From an uncultured Algibacter sp. (GTDB lineage: Bacteria; Bacteroidota; Bacteroidia; Flavobacteriales; Flavobacteriaceae), in NCBI GenBank assembly GCA_937958265.1, contig CALGNX010000010.1, forward strand, positions 62,001 through 126,000: DNA of 64,000 nt, written 5' to 3'. Numbering within the stretch: position 1 is the first letter of the stretch; every line of letters starts with the position of its first letter. This document shows positions 10,493 to 19,821 of the stretch, one piece after another. Below the pieces are notes generated by a model that did not search any database, was not told the origin of the DNA, and saw nothing but the letters and a program-made list of their open reading frames with translations. Both the position numbers and the translations under genes were made by a program.

Positions 10493-10500
10493 TATATTTG
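10493..10500 (+). promoter_or_regulatory. Putative -7 element of purK
   Basis: TATATTTG matches TAnnTTTG exactly. It would give a leader of about 85 nt before purK. No clear -33 element was seen. Confidence 0.4.
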
Positions 10501-10536
10501 TGTAATTGGTAACGGTAGTAGCTGTTTTAGGCTAAA

Positions 10537-10565
10537 AAGGTAAGCAGAATAGATCTTCTTACCTT
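10537..10565 (+). other. Hairpin in purK leader
   Basis: AAGGTAAG (10537-10544) pairs with CTTACCTT (10558-10565) across a 13-nt loop, 27 bp before the purK start codon. There is no T-run after it, so it is not a standard terminator. A regulatory role is possible but not shown. Confidence 0.4.
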
Positions 10566-10592
10566 ACTTATTTATAAAAAGCTTTAGTATTA

Positions 10593-11747
10593 ATGAATTA
10601 CTTTTCTTCAAATTTTAAACTTGGAATTCTTGGTGGTGGCCAATTAGGCAAAATGCTACTTTACAGTACTAGAAAATTTGACATACAAACCTACGTTTTA
10701 GATCCTAAAAATAACGCACCCAGTAAGCTGGCATGCAACATTTTCCAATTAGGAGATTTAATGGATTACGATACTGTTTACAAGTTTGGGAAACAAGTAG
10801 ATGTTTTAACTTTTGAAATTGAAAATGTAAACGTTAATGCCTTGGAATCGTTAGAAAAAGAAGGCATTAAAGTATATCCAAGCGCTAAAACTTTACGACA
10901 AATACAAAACAAAGCAAAGCAAAAACTTTTTTATAAAGACCACGACATACCTACTTCTAATTTTTCTCATTTTAATTATCTATCCGAAATTACAGATGCT
11001 ATTTTAAATGGTAGTTTAAAATTTCCTTTTGTTTGGAAAGCAGCGCAATTTGGTTATGATGGTAATGGTGTAAAAGTAGTAAAAACATTAGCTGATTTGG
11101 AGCATTTACCCAAAGGCGAATGTATAGCCGAAGATCTTATACCTTTTAAGAATGAATTAGCGGTTACTGTTGCTAGAAGTGCTTCGGGAGAAATAAAAAT
11201 ATATCCCGTAGTAGAAATGGAATTTCATCCAGAAGCAAACCAAGTGGAATATGTTATCTGCCCTGCAAGAATTTCTAATGCCGTAAGGATTAAGGCCGAA
11301 GCCGTAGCTTTAAAGGTAGCAAATGCATTTAACCATGTTGGCGTATTAGCAGTTGAAATGTTTCAAACCAATACCGATGCTATTTTAGTAAACGAAGTTG
11401 CACCACGCCCCCATAACTCCGGCCACCAAACCATAGAAGCTAGTTTTACATCGCAATTTGAGCAACATATTAGAGCCATTTTAAATTTACCTCTAGGCCG
11501 CACAGATAATAAAGTAAATGCCGTTATGGTAAACCTGGTTGGTGCTGAAAATTACACCGGTAATGTACGCTACAAAAACATAGAACATATTATGAAGTTA
11601 GATGGCGTTACACCACATATTTACGGCAAAAAGGAAACACGCCCTTTTAGAAAAATGGGACATGTTACCATTGTAAATGAAAATTTGGAAGACGCCAGAC
11701 GTATTGCCGAAGAAGTAAAAAATAATATAAAAGTTATAAGTGAATAA
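10593..11747 (+). CDS. purK: 5-(carboxyamino)imidazole ribonucleotide synthase
   Basis: A 384-residue ATP-grasp enzyme that carboxylates AIR to N5-CAIR in de novo purine synthesis. The N-terminus carries the nucleotide-binding start LGILGGGQLGKML, the ATP-grasp core has FVWKAAQFGYDGNGVKV, and the metal-binding part has EVAPRPHNSGH. Length is typical. It is followed on the same strand by purE after 86 bp, and the two act in sequence. Confidence 0.97.
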   Translation: MNYFSSNFKLGILGGGQLGKMLLYSTRKFDIQTYVLDPKNNAPSKLACNIFQLGDLMDYDTVYKFGKQVDVLTFEIENVNVNALESLEKEGIKVYPSAKTLRQIQNKAKQKLFYKDHDIPTSNFSHFNYLSEITDAILNGSLKFPFVWKAAQFGYDGNGVKVVKTLADLEHLPKGECIAEDLIPFKNELAVTVARSASGEIKIYPVVEMEFHPEANQVEYVICPARISNAVRIKAEAVALKVANAFNHVGVLAVEMFQTNTDAILVNEVAPRPHNSGHQTIEASFTSQFEQHIRAILNLPLGRTDNKVNAVMVNLVGAENYTGNVRYKNIEHIMKLDGVTPHIYGKKETRPFRKMGHVTIVNENLEDARRIAEEVKNNIKVISE

Positions 11748-11833
11748 CCTGACCGAATGCGTAAATGCAACTTTTAAATGTTTAGCTTTTATCAAATAAT
11801 AAAACGCAATCGGCAATATATAAAATAAATTTT

Positions 11834-12316
11834 ATGAGTAAAGTAGGCGTAATAATGGGAAGTAAAAGTGACCTTCCTGTAATGCAAGATGCCATAGACA
11901 TCTTAAAAAATTTTGATATTGAAGTTGAAGTTGATATTGTTTCGGCTCACCGCACACCAGAAAAATTATTTGACTATGGAGCACACGCACACCACAGAGG
12001 TTTTTCTGTAGTTATTGCAGGTGCAGGCGGCGCAGCCCATTTACCAGGCATGATAGCATCGCTATCCCCACTACCTGTAATTGGTGTACCTGTAAAAAGC
12101 AGTAACTCTATTGACGGTTGGGACTCTATACTTTCAATTTTACAAATGCCAGGCGGTGTACCTGTGGCAACAGTTGCTTTAAATGGCGCAAAAAACGCTG
12201 GTATTTTAGCCGCTCAAATTATTGGTTCTAGTAATGCTGAAGTATTAAATAAAATTGTAGCTTACAAAGAAGCCTTAAAGGTAAAGGTTACCGAATCTGC
12301 TAAAGGTTTACAATAA
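11834..12316 (+). CDS. purE: N5-CAIR mutase
   Basis: A 160-residue class I PurE that converts N5-CAIR to CAIR. Visible signatures are GVIMGSKSDLPVM at the start, SAHRTPEKL, and the glycine-rich GAGGAAHLPGM with VIGVPV. It is the second gene of a purK-purE unit and ends just before a strong terminator. Confidence 0.97.
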   Translation: MSKVGVIMGSKSDLPVMQDAIDILKNFDIEVEVDIVSAHRTPEKLFDYGAHAHHRGFSVVIAGAGGAAHLPGMIASLSPLPVIGVPVKSSNSIDGWDSILSILQMPGGVPVATVALNGAKNAGILAAQIIGSSNAEVLNKIVAYKEALKVKVTESAKGLQ

Positions 12317-12321
12317 ACAAA

Positions 12322-12354
12322 AAAAAGGCTCTAAATTGAATTTAGAGCCTTTTT
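12322..12354. terminator. Bidirectional terminator after purE
   Basis: A 14-bp stem AAAAAGGCTCTAAA / TTTAGAGCCTTTTT (12322-12335 with 12341-12354) with a TTGAA loop. Runs of A and T on both sides let it work on either strand. It ends purK-purE and could also end a minus-strand transcript from 12402-12409. Confidence 0.85.
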
Positions 12355-12401
12355 ACCATTAACTGATAATCCTTTAGAGTTAGTCACTCTTTTTATCGAG
12401 C

Positions 12402-12409
12402 GCAAAAGT
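12402..12409 (-). promoter_or_regulatory. Orphan -7 element on minus strand
   Basis: On the minus strand TACTTTTG matches TAnnTTTG exactly. No gene lies downstream on that strand before purE, only the purE terminator about 50 bp away. It may drive a short RNA or be chance. Confidence 0.3.
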
Positions 12410-12415
12410 ACAAAA

Positions 12416-12441
12416 AATTTACTATGCATACATAGTAAATT
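12416..12441. promoter_or_regulatory. Palindrome upstream of M3 peptidase
   Basis: A perfect inverted repeat with 11-bp arms and a 4-bp centre, AATTTACTATG-CATA-CATAGTAAATT, 26 bp before the M3 peptidase start. Its form fits a dimeric regulator operator; the binding protein is unknown. Confidence 0.4.
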
Positions 12442-12467
12442 AAATATTTAACATATTATCTGAATAA

Positions 12468-14504
12468 ATGATAACAAAAGCACTTACTACACCATTTAAA
12501 ACTAAATACAACACACCTCCTTTTGAAATAATTAAAAACGAGGATTATTTACCAACTATTAAAACTGCTATTGCACTTGCTAAAAAGGAAATTGATAGTA
12601 TTGCTAACAATACAGATATACCGAGTTTTAAAAACACGGTTGAAGCCTTAGATTTTTCTGGAGAACAGTTAAATAGAGTAACAAGTATTTTCTTTAATTT
12701 AAACTCTGCAGAAACCAATGAAACACTTCAAAAAATAGCTCAAGAAATTTCCCCTTTACTTTCTGAATTTAGTAATGACATTACTTTAAACGAAGCTTTA
12801 TTTAAACGTGTTAAAACCGTTTATAACACTAAATCTACTTTAAATTTAACCATAGAGCAAAACACACTTTTAGAGAAAAAATACAAAAGCTTTTCCCGTA
12901 ATGGGGCTAATTTATCTGATGATAAAAAAATAAAACTAAGAGCTATAGACAAAAACTTAAGTAACCTAACATTAAAATTTGGCGAGAATATTTTAGCCGA
13001 AACTAATAAATTTGAAATGCTAATTACGGATCCTTCTGATTTAGCTGGATTACCCGAAGGCACGAAAGAGGCTGCAAAACAACTTGCAGAAACTAAAGAA
13101 AAAAAAGGTTGGCTATTTACATTAGATTACCCGAGCTACATACCTTTTATAACCTATGCCCACAATCGAGAATTACGTAAAAAGTTAACATTAGCAGCAG
13201 GCAGTAAAGGTTTTAAAAACGACAGCCTAGACAACCAAAAAAACGTTTTACAAATTGTAAAATTACGCCATGAGCGCGCAAACCTTTTAGGTTATAAAAC
13301 ACATGCCCATTTTGTTTTAGAAGAACGCATGGCACAAACCCCAGAAACGGTTTTAAATTTCTCTAACGAATTACTAATAAAGGCAAAACCTGCTGCTGAA
13401 CAAGAATTTAAGTCCCTTGAAAATTTCGCTAAAAAGCTAGATAATATAGACCGTTTGGAAAAATGGGATGGACCTTACTATTCCGAAAAACTAAAGCAGA
13501 AATTATTTAGTTTAGATGATGAAGTATTGAAACCTTATTTTAAATTAGAAAACGTAGTAAATGGCGCTTTTACAATTGCAAATAAATTATTCGATTTAAA
13601 TTTTAAAGAAATTAATACTGTTGACAAGTACCATGAAGACGTATTAACATATGAAGTTACGAATACAGCAGGCGATTTTATAGCCGTTTTTTATGCCGAT
13701 TTTTTTCCAAGAACAGGAAAACGAAATGGTGCATGGATGACATCTTACAAACCACAATATATTAAAGAAAACCAAAATAGCAGACCCCATATTTCTATAG
13801 TTTGTAATTTTACAAAACCCACAAAAACAAAACCTTCACTTTTAACATTTAATGAGGTAACTACACTGTTTCATGAATTTGGGCACGCCTTACACGGTAT
13901 GTTAGCCAATACCACTTATCCAAGTTTATCTGGCACTAGCGTATTTTGGGATTTTGTGGAGTTACCAAGTCAAATTATGGAAAACTGGTGCTTCGAAAAA
14001 GAGGCCTTAGAGTTGTTTGCAACGCACTACCAAACAGGGGAGATAATTCCTATGGATCTGGTTGAAAAAATAAAAGCATCAGCAACCTTTCATGAAGGCA
14101 TGCAAACCTTACGCCAATTAAGTTTTGGATTATTAGATATGGGTTGGCACGCTAACGCGTCTTTAGATAAAATAACATCGGTAAAAGCATTTGAAAGCGA
14201 TATGTTTAAGGACACATCATTATATCCTGAAACTGAAGAAACTTGTATGAGTACTGCGTTTTCTCATATTTTTCAAGGCGGTTATTCCTCCGGTTATTAC
14301 AGTTATAAATGGGCTGAAGTTTTAGATGCCGATGCTTTTGAATATTTTAAGCAAGCAGGTATTTTTAATAAAAAAGTAGCAAACAAATTTAAAGATCATG
14401 TTTTAACTCAAGGTGGAACAGAAGACCCTATGACACTTTACAAACGTTTCAGAGGACAAGAACCAAATCCAGATGCCTTGTTAAAAAGAGCCGGACTAAT
14501 TTAA
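12468..14504 (+). CDS. M3 family metallopeptidase (oligopeptidase/dipeptidyl carboxypeptidase type)
   Basis: A 678-residue thimet-like zinc peptidase that degrades short peptides. The HExxH zinc motif is HEFGH at residues 469-473, followed about 25 residues later by the third-ligand region DFVELPSQ. No signal peptide is present, so a cytoplasmic place is likely. Length fits OpdA/Dcp enzymes, and the sequence does not let me choose between them. A palindrome precedes the gene and a terminator follows it. Confidence 0.93.
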   Translation: MITKALTTPFKTKYNTPPFEIIKNEDYLPTIKTAIALAKKEIDSIANNTDIPSFKNTVEALDFSGEQLNRVTSIFFNLNSAETNETLQKIAQEISPLLSEFSNDITLNEALFKRVKTVYNTKSTLNLTIEQNTLLEKKYKSFSRNGANLSDDKKIKLRAIDKNLSNLTLKFGENILAETNKFEMLITDPSDLAGLPEGTKEAAKQLAETKEKKGWLFTLDYPSYIPFITYAHNRELRKKLTLAAGSKGFKNDSLDNQKNVLQIVKLRHERANLLGYKTHAHFVLEERMAQTPETVLNFSNELLIKAKPAAEQEFKSLENFAKKLDNIDRLEKWDGPYYSEKLKQKLFSLDDEVLKPYFKLENVVNGAFTIANKLFDLNFKEINTVDKYHEDVLTYEVTNTAGDFIAVFYADFFPRTGKRNGAWMTSYKPQYIKENQNSRPHISIVCNFTKPTKTKPSLLTFNEVTTLFHEFGHALHGMLANTTYPSLSGTSVFWDFVELPSQIMENWCFEKEALELFATHYQTGEIIPMDLVEKIKASATFHEGMQTLRQLSFGLLDMGWHANASLDKITSVKAFESDMFKDTSLYPETEETCMSTAFSHIFQGGYSSGYYSYKWAEVLDADAFEYFKQAGIFNKKVANKFKDHVLTQGGTEDPMTLYKRFRGQEPNPDALLKRAGLI

Positions 14505-14558
14505 TATATCATTGCATACCATATCTTATAAATAATTATTTATTGTTATTTTTTTAAA

Positions 14559-14590
14559 AACCCGTTGCTATAACAACGGGTTCTTTTTTG
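14559..14590 (+). terminator. Terminator after M3 peptidase
   Basis: Stem AACCCGTTG / CAACGGGTT (14559-14567 with 14574-14582), short loop, then CTTTTTTG. Confidence 0.85.
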
Positions 14591-15090
14591 TCAACCAAAA
14601 TAAAGAGCCCCTATTAAGCACCTCAATATTATTACAGCTACTAAAACAATTAAATTTCACAAGAAAAACCGAAATATCTAGCAGTATTTAGTATAACAAA
14701 CATCCATGTTTTAAGAGGAATACATTATCCAAATAAGAGTAAAAGTAAAAATCATAATATAAAACCATAAAAATTTCATCTTGTATACTTAATGCTATAC
14801 CATACGTTTTCAATAATAAAAACTACGAATAACTGGTAAAACAATTCAAATTAAACCTAATTAATATAATTTCAGAAGAACAACAATACTAAAGACTACC
14901 ACAAAATACAAGTTGCTATATTCACGCAACATTTACACTTTAAATTAAAATATTACGGTAAACTAAATGAACAATACCCCATTTATTCAAAAGGCTGCTA
15001 CAAATTATCATTTAGTAATTCCTAAACCTAAAAACATATAAGATTGTTATGAGACTAAAAAATATATAAACAAAATCCAATTAATTAGCT
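14591..15090. other. 500-bp AT-rich intergenic region
   Basis: No coding frame, repeat copy or convincing RNA structure was seen between the M3 peptidase terminator and the sigma-factor promoter. Confidence 0.5.
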
Positions 15091-15098
15091 TATTTTTG
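15091..15098 (+). promoter_or_regulatory. Putative -7 element of sigma factor gene
   Basis: TATTTTTG matches TAnnTTTG, 25 bp before the start codon. No -33 TTTG at the usual spacing. Confidence 0.4.
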
Positions 15099-15123
15099 AT
15101 TTGAAATATAAATTGATTACACC

Positions 15124-15675
15124 ATGTCAAATCACAAGATCGAGCCAAACCAATGGATTGACCTTTATTCCGATTATCTCTTTAACTACACCATTTCTCG
15201 TGTAAGCGATCGTGAAAAAGCTCAAGATTTAGTACAAGATACCTTTCTTGCAGGTTTAAAATCCATGAAAAATTTTAAAGGAGAAGCAAGCGAAAGAACG
15301 TGGCTAATTTCAATATTAAAACGCAAAATTATTGACCACTACAGAAAAAGTAATTCAAAAAAAGGAAAAGCTGAAGTGCGAATAAATTATAATGATAGTG
15401 AAAGTGAAGGCGACTGGTTAGAGGAACGTGTTGCAGACCCCTTTGATAAAACAGCCCAAGATAGCCTTGAAAATAATGAATTGGGAGATGCAATACATAA
15501 ATGCTTAGATAAATTACCAAAAAAACAAGCTAAAGTGTTTAAAATGAAAACCATATTAGAATATGAAACTGAAGTTATTTGTAATGATTTAAACATCACT
15601 GCGTCTAACCTATGGGTAATAATCCACAGAGCAAGGACAGGTATGGCAGATTGCTTGAAAGAAAATTGGTTTTAA
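15124..15675 (+). CDS. ECF-type RNA polymerase sigma factor
   Basis: A 183-residue sigma-70 family protein with only regions 2 and 4. Region 2 is seen in DLVQDTFLAGLKSMKNFKGEA and TWLISILKRKIIDHYRK; region 4 in CLDKLPKKQAKVFKMK and SNLWVIIHRAR. It should direct RNA polymerase to a specific promoter set. The insert between the regions is acidic (ESEGDWLEE). The next gene, 11 bp downstream, encodes a small zinc-binding protein that probably holds this factor inactive. It resembles the TIGR02943-type sigma factors; the signal and regulon are not visible here. Confidence 0.93.
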   Translation: MSNHKIEPNQWIDLYSDYLFNYTISRVSDREKAQDLVQDTFLAGLKSMKNFKGEASERTWLISILKRKIIDHYRKSNSKKGKAEVRINYNDSESEGDWLEERVADPFDKTAQDSLENNELGDAIHKCLDKLPKKQAKVFKMKTILEYETEVICNDLNITASNLWVIIHRARTGMADCLKENWF

Positions 15676-15686
15676 TATAAATTATT

Positions 15687-15950
15687 ATGAGTAAAAAAAA
15701 TAAAATATTTATCCCTTGTGAGGAAGCAAATCATGTTTGCGATAAAAATCAATACAAAGAAGCATCCTTATTGGAAATGATTAAATTAAATATTCATTTA
15801 ATTTATTGTCGTGTTTGCAGAAAGTACACTGCTAATAATACAAAACTTACCAAAGCGCTTAAAAAGAGTGAAGTAAAGCATCTAGATACCTCTGCTAAAA
15901 ATAATATGAAAAAAGATTTTGATAAAGCTTTGAAAGAGCTTAACAATTAA
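15687..15950 (+). CDS. Small zinc-binding anti-sigma factor
   Basis: An 87-residue protein with the ZAS zinc motif H-x3-C-x2-C at His37, Cys41 and Cys44 (HLIYCRVC); Cys11, His16 and Cys18 may add ligands. There is no membrane segment, so the protein should be cytoplasmic, unlike FecR-type anti-sigma factors. Its position directly after the ECF sigma gene supports an anti-sigma role. Redox or metal sensing is an inference from the cysteines. Its 3' end overlaps the convergent membrane protein gene by 11 bp. Confidence 0.82.
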   Translation: MSKKNKIFIPCEEANHVCDKNQYKEASLLEMIKLNIHLIYCRVCRKYTANNTKLTKALKKSEVKHLDTSAKNNMKKDFDKALKELNN

Positions 15951-16764
15951 ACATTATCAACAAGACTAGCCAAAACACAGGCAAACCTTCTACAAAAAAA
16001 GAACAGTAATATTTATTTTGTTCTTTTTTACTAAAATGTACAAATAACCCCGTAACAATTACTACTAGTAATAGTGCTATTATTTTAACATTATTAGTAT
16101 TGTCCTTTAAAAACTCCATTAGAAAAAAAAATACTAAAAGTAAAATACCCAGTAACTTTGTTTTTGGAACTCCTATTTTTTGTGGAATAGTTGCTAATTT
16201 TTGGTTATCAAATTTCAAATCTCTAATTTCAAATGGCAACATTAAAACAACAATGTAGATACCTTGCTGCAAAACCAACCACATAACATCTGCACTTAAT
16301 TCGCAGTCTGCATTTACCACAGGAACAATTACAGTTACGCCTGTCCAAATTAAAGCAATAACATATATTTTTATACCGCTAATATTACGTAACGAGCTAT
16401 TTTTGTACTTAGGCAAGAAAGGAATAGCATAAAAAACAGTTATTAAAGTAAAAAAAGCCATATAAATAAGTGTTTTAAATTGTAATTGATTGGCGAAATA
16501 AAATATAAATACCAAACTAATAAAAGACACGATTTGAATTGCGTTTAAGTTACCTGTTAACCTCTTCTGGTGAAACTTAGCAACACCAAAATACTTCACA
16601 AAATTATACCCTAGTATGGTTGTAAAAAAGACAAAATATAATAATGATGTATCAAAATTCAAATTAAGTGTTAAAACTGTAATACAAGTGAACGAAGTAA
16701 CAGCTAAGGCAACATGAATACTGCTATTTAAATAAAAATTAAAAAGTTGTTTTAAAACCATCAT
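15940..16764 (-). CDS. UbiA-like polytopic membrane protein
   Basis: A 274-residue protein with about seven to eight hydrophobic segments. A loop reading FEIRDLKFD followed by ATIPQKIG resembles the second aspartate motif of UbiA prenyltransferases. The usual first Asp-rich motif is replaced by YNFVKYFG, so enzymatic activity is uncertain. Similar proteins are common and uncharacterised in Flavobacteriaceae. It is convergent with the anti-sigma gene and diverges from gcvP. Confidence 0.65.
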   Translation of the reverse strand: MMVLKQLFNFYLNSSIHVALAVTSFTCITVLTLNLNFDTSLLYFVFFTTILGYNFVKYFGVAKFHQKRLTGNLNAIQIVSFISLVFIFYFANQLQFKTLIYMAFFTLITVFYAIPFLPKYKNSSLRNISGIKIYVIALIWTGVTVIVPVVNADCELSADVMWLVLQQGIYIVVLMLPFEIRDLKFDNQKLATIPQKIGVPKTKLLGILLLVFFFLMEFLKDNTNNVKIIALLLVVIVTGLFVHFSKKEQNKYYCSFFVEGLPVFWLVLLIMFNC

Positions 16765-16850
16765 AAAACAAAAATAACTAAAGTGTTAATAAGGTTGATG
16801 GATAGTTAAAAACTTTACGCTTCTCTAAATAAAAAAACATGAGTTATGCG

Positions 16851-16858
16851 TATTTTTG
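16851..16858 (+). promoter_or_regulatory. Putative -7 element of gcvP
   Basis: TATTTTTG matches TAnnTTTG, 26 bp before the gcvP start. Confidence 0.4.
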
Positions 16859-16884
16859 TATTCTAAAAAAAAGAAAATAGCTAA

Positions 16885-19734
16885 ATGAATACAAATGCTT
16901 TCGCTTTACGACACATTGGACCCCGAGAAGACGACCAAAATCGCATGTTAAAAACTATTGGTGTAAACAATTTAGATCAATTAATTTACGAAACCATACC
17001 CAACGATATTCGTTTAAAAAAGGGGTTAAATTTAGGGGAACCTATGACAGAGCATGATTATTTACTACACATTCATGACTTATCCCGCAAAAATAAAGTT
17101 TACAAAACTTATATAGGTCTAGGCTATCACCCTACTATACTCCCTGCAGTAATTCAAAGAAATATTCTTGAAAACCCAGGCTGGTATACAGCCTACACTC
17201 CGTATCAAGCGGAAATAGCTCAAGGCAGACTAGAGGCTCTATTAAATTTCCAAACCATGATTGTAAATCTTACAGGTATGGAAATAGCTAATGCTTCATT
17301 ACTAGATGAAAGTACAGCAGCGGCAGAAGCTATGAGTTTATTATTTGCTGTTCGAGAGCGCGACCAAAAAAAAGCAGGAATAAACAAATTTTTTGTTTCA
17401 GAAAATATTTTACCACAAACGCTATCTCTACTACAAACTAGAGCAAATCCTATTGGTGTTGAACTTATTATTGGTAATGAAGAAACTTTTACTTTTTCCA
17501 ATGAGTTTTTTGGCGCTATTTTACAATACCCTGGTAAAAATGGACAAATTACAGATATAAAATCGTTTATTAATCAAGCCAACTCAGCAAGGATTAAGGT
17601 GGCAGTTGCAGCAGATATTTTAAGCTTAATAAAGCTTGAAGCCCCTGGCAACTTTGGTGCAGATGTTGTTGTAGGCACCACACAACGCTTTGGTATACCT
17701 ATGGGATACGGCGGGCCTCATGCCGCATACTTTGCTACTAAAGAAGCCTACAAACGTGATTTACCTGGTCGTATTATTGGAATAACTAAAGACGCTAATG
17801 GTGATCGTGCTTTGCGTATGGCTCTACAAACACGCGAACAACATATTAAAAGAGACAAAGCAACCTCTAACATATGTACTGCACAGGTACTATTAGCTGT
17901 AATGGCTGGTATCTATGCCGTTTTCCACGGTCCGAAGGGGTTACAATTTATAGCTAATAGCGTACATAACAAAACGGTAGCACTTGCTAATGCCCTGAAA
18001 AAATTAGGTTATAAGCAGATTAACGATGCTTATTTTGATACTATTCAAATTAAAACAAAAGCTAAAAAAATAAAAAAAATAGCGCTTAAACAGAAAATCA
18101 ATTTATGCTATCCTACTAAAAAAACCGTTACTATTTCCATTAACGAAACTACAAGTATAAACGATTTAAATAATTTAATTATACTTTTTGCTAAAGCTGC
18201 AAAAAAAGAGTCTATTGTAATTTCTGAAATTAAAGAGGCTAATGCCATTTCAAAAACAACTAAAAGAGTATCTACTTTTTTAACAGACCCTGTTTTTAAC
18301 ACGCACCATTCTGAAACAGAATTAATGCGCTATATTAAAACATTAGAACGCAAAGATTTAGCTCTAAACCATTCGATGATTGCATTGGGTTCGTGTACTA
18401 TGAAACTAAATGCCGCTTCGCAAATGCTACCTTTAAGTTGGTTTAAGTGGGGTAATATTCATCCATTTGTACCTTTAAAACAAGCTAAAGGTTACAAAAC
18501 AATTTTAAAAGAATTAGAAAATCAATTAACAGAAATTACTGGGTTTGCAGGTACTTCATTACAACCAAACTCCGGAGCGCAAGGGGAGTTTGCGGGGCTA
18601 ATGGTTATAAAAGCCTATCATGAGTCTCGAAATGATCATCATAGAAATATTTGCCTAATCCCATCCTCCGCTCACGGTACCAACCCTGCTAGTGCAGTTA
18701 TGGCAGGCATGAAAGTAGTAGTTACAAAATCCAACGAAGAGGGTAATATTGATGTTGAAGATTTACGAAAAAAAGCAGAACTACACAAAAATAACCTTTC
18801 TGCCTTAATGGTTACCTACCCCTCAACCCATGGTGTTTATGAATCTGCTATTAAAGAAATTACAGCAATTATTCACGATAACGGCGGGCAAGTATATATG
18901 GATGGTGCAAACATGAATGCCCAAGTAGGATTAACAAATCCTGGAAATATTGGAGCAGACGTATGTCATCTTAACTTACATAAAACCTTTGCTATTCCTC
19001 ACGGTGGAGGTGGACCAGGTGTTGGTCCTATTTGTGTAGCAAAACAACTTGTTCCATTTTTACCTGGAAACCCGATAATAAAAACCGGTGGAAAACAAGC
19101 CATTTCAGCCATTTCGGCAGCACCATTTGGCTCTGCATTAGCATGCCTTATTTCTTACGGATACATTAAAATGCTGGGATCTGAAGGTTTAACCGAATCT
19201 ACAAAAATCGCTATTTTAAATGCTAATTACATAAAAAACAGACTGCAAGGTAGTTTTGAAACCTTATACTCTGGTGAGCGCGGACGTGCTGCACACGAAA
19301 TGATAATAGATTGTAGGCCTTTTAAAGCTCATGGTATAGAAGTAACAGATATTGCAAAACGATTAATGGATTATGGTTTTCATGCACCTACAGTATCATT
19401 TCCTGTAGCAGGAACCATGATGATTGAACCTACTGAAAGTGAAAGCAAAGCAGAAATGGATCGATTTTGTGACGCTATGATTTCGATTAAAAAAGAAATC
19501 GACACTGCAAGCAAAGCAGACAACAATAACGTTTTAAAAAATGCACCACATACACTTCAAATGATTACAGCAAATGAATGGCATTTCTCATATTCTCGAA
19601 AAAAAGCAGCCTTCCCATTGGATTATGTTAGAAACAATAAATTTTGGCCAAGTGTAAGACGCGTTGATGATGCTTATGGAGATAGAAATTTAATATGCTC
19701 CTGTGTACCAATAGAAGCCTATACAGAAGATTAA
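16885..19734 (+). CDS. gcvP: Glycine dehydrogenase (decarboxylating), P-protein
   Basis: A 949-residue single-chain P-protein of the glycine cleavage system. It decarboxylates glycine with PLP and passes the aminomethyl group to the H-protein lipoyl arm. Both halves are present in one chain. The PLP lysine is Lys700 in LNLHKTF, followed by a glycine-rich loop (PHGGGGPG). The start NAFALRHIGPRE is typical. The gcvT and gcvH genes are not in this window. Confidence 0.97.
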   Translation: MNTNAFALRHIGPREDDQNRMLKTIGVNNLDQLIYETIPNDIRLKKGLNLGEPMTEHDYLLHIHDLSRKNKVYKTYIGLGYHPTILPAVIQRNILENPGWYTAYTPYQAEIAQGRLEALLNFQTMIVNLTGMEIANASLLDESTAAAEAMSLLFAVRERDQKKAGINKFFVSENILPQTLSLLQTRANPIGVELIIGNEETFTFSNEFFGAILQYPGKNGQITDIKSFINQANSARIKVAVAADILSLIKLEAPGNFGADVVVGTTQRFGIPMGYGGPHAAYFATKEAYKRDLPGRIIGITKDANGDRALRMALQTREQHIKRDKATSNICTAQVLLAVMAGIYAVFHGPKGLQFIANSVHNKTVALANALKKLGYKQINDAYFDTIQIKTKAKKIKKIALKQKINLCYPTKKTVTISINETTSINDLNNLIILFAKAAKKESIVISEIKEANAISKTTKRVSTFLTDPVFNTHHSETELMRYIKTLERKDLALNHSMIALGSCTMKLNAASQMLPLSWFKWGNIHPFVPLKQAKGYKTILKELENQLTEITGFAGTSLQPNSGAQGEFAGLMVIKAYHESRNDHHRNICLIPSSAHGTNPASAVMAGMKVVVTKSNEEGNIDVEDLRKKAELHKNNLSALMVTYPSTHGVYESAIKEITAIIHDNGGQVYMDGANMNAQVGLTNPGNIGADVCHLNLHKTFAIPHGGGGPGVGPICVAKQLVPFLPGNPIIKTGGKQAISAISAAPFGSALACLISYGYIKMLGSEGLTESTKIAILNANYIKNRLQGSFETLYSGERGRAAHEMIIDCRPFKAHGIEVTDIAKRLMDYGFHAPTVSFPVAGTMMIEPTESESKAEMDRFCDAMISIKKEIDTASKADNNNVLKNAPHTLQMITANEWHFSYSRKKAAFPLDYVRNNKFWPSVRRVDDAYGDRNLICSCVPIEAYTED

Positions 19735-19821
19735 TTTAATGCGTTGAACATCGTATTTTTTTAATGAAAAGTCATTGTAAGTTACCAAAACAAAGTAATT
19801 TAGTATGCACGCATAATATTA

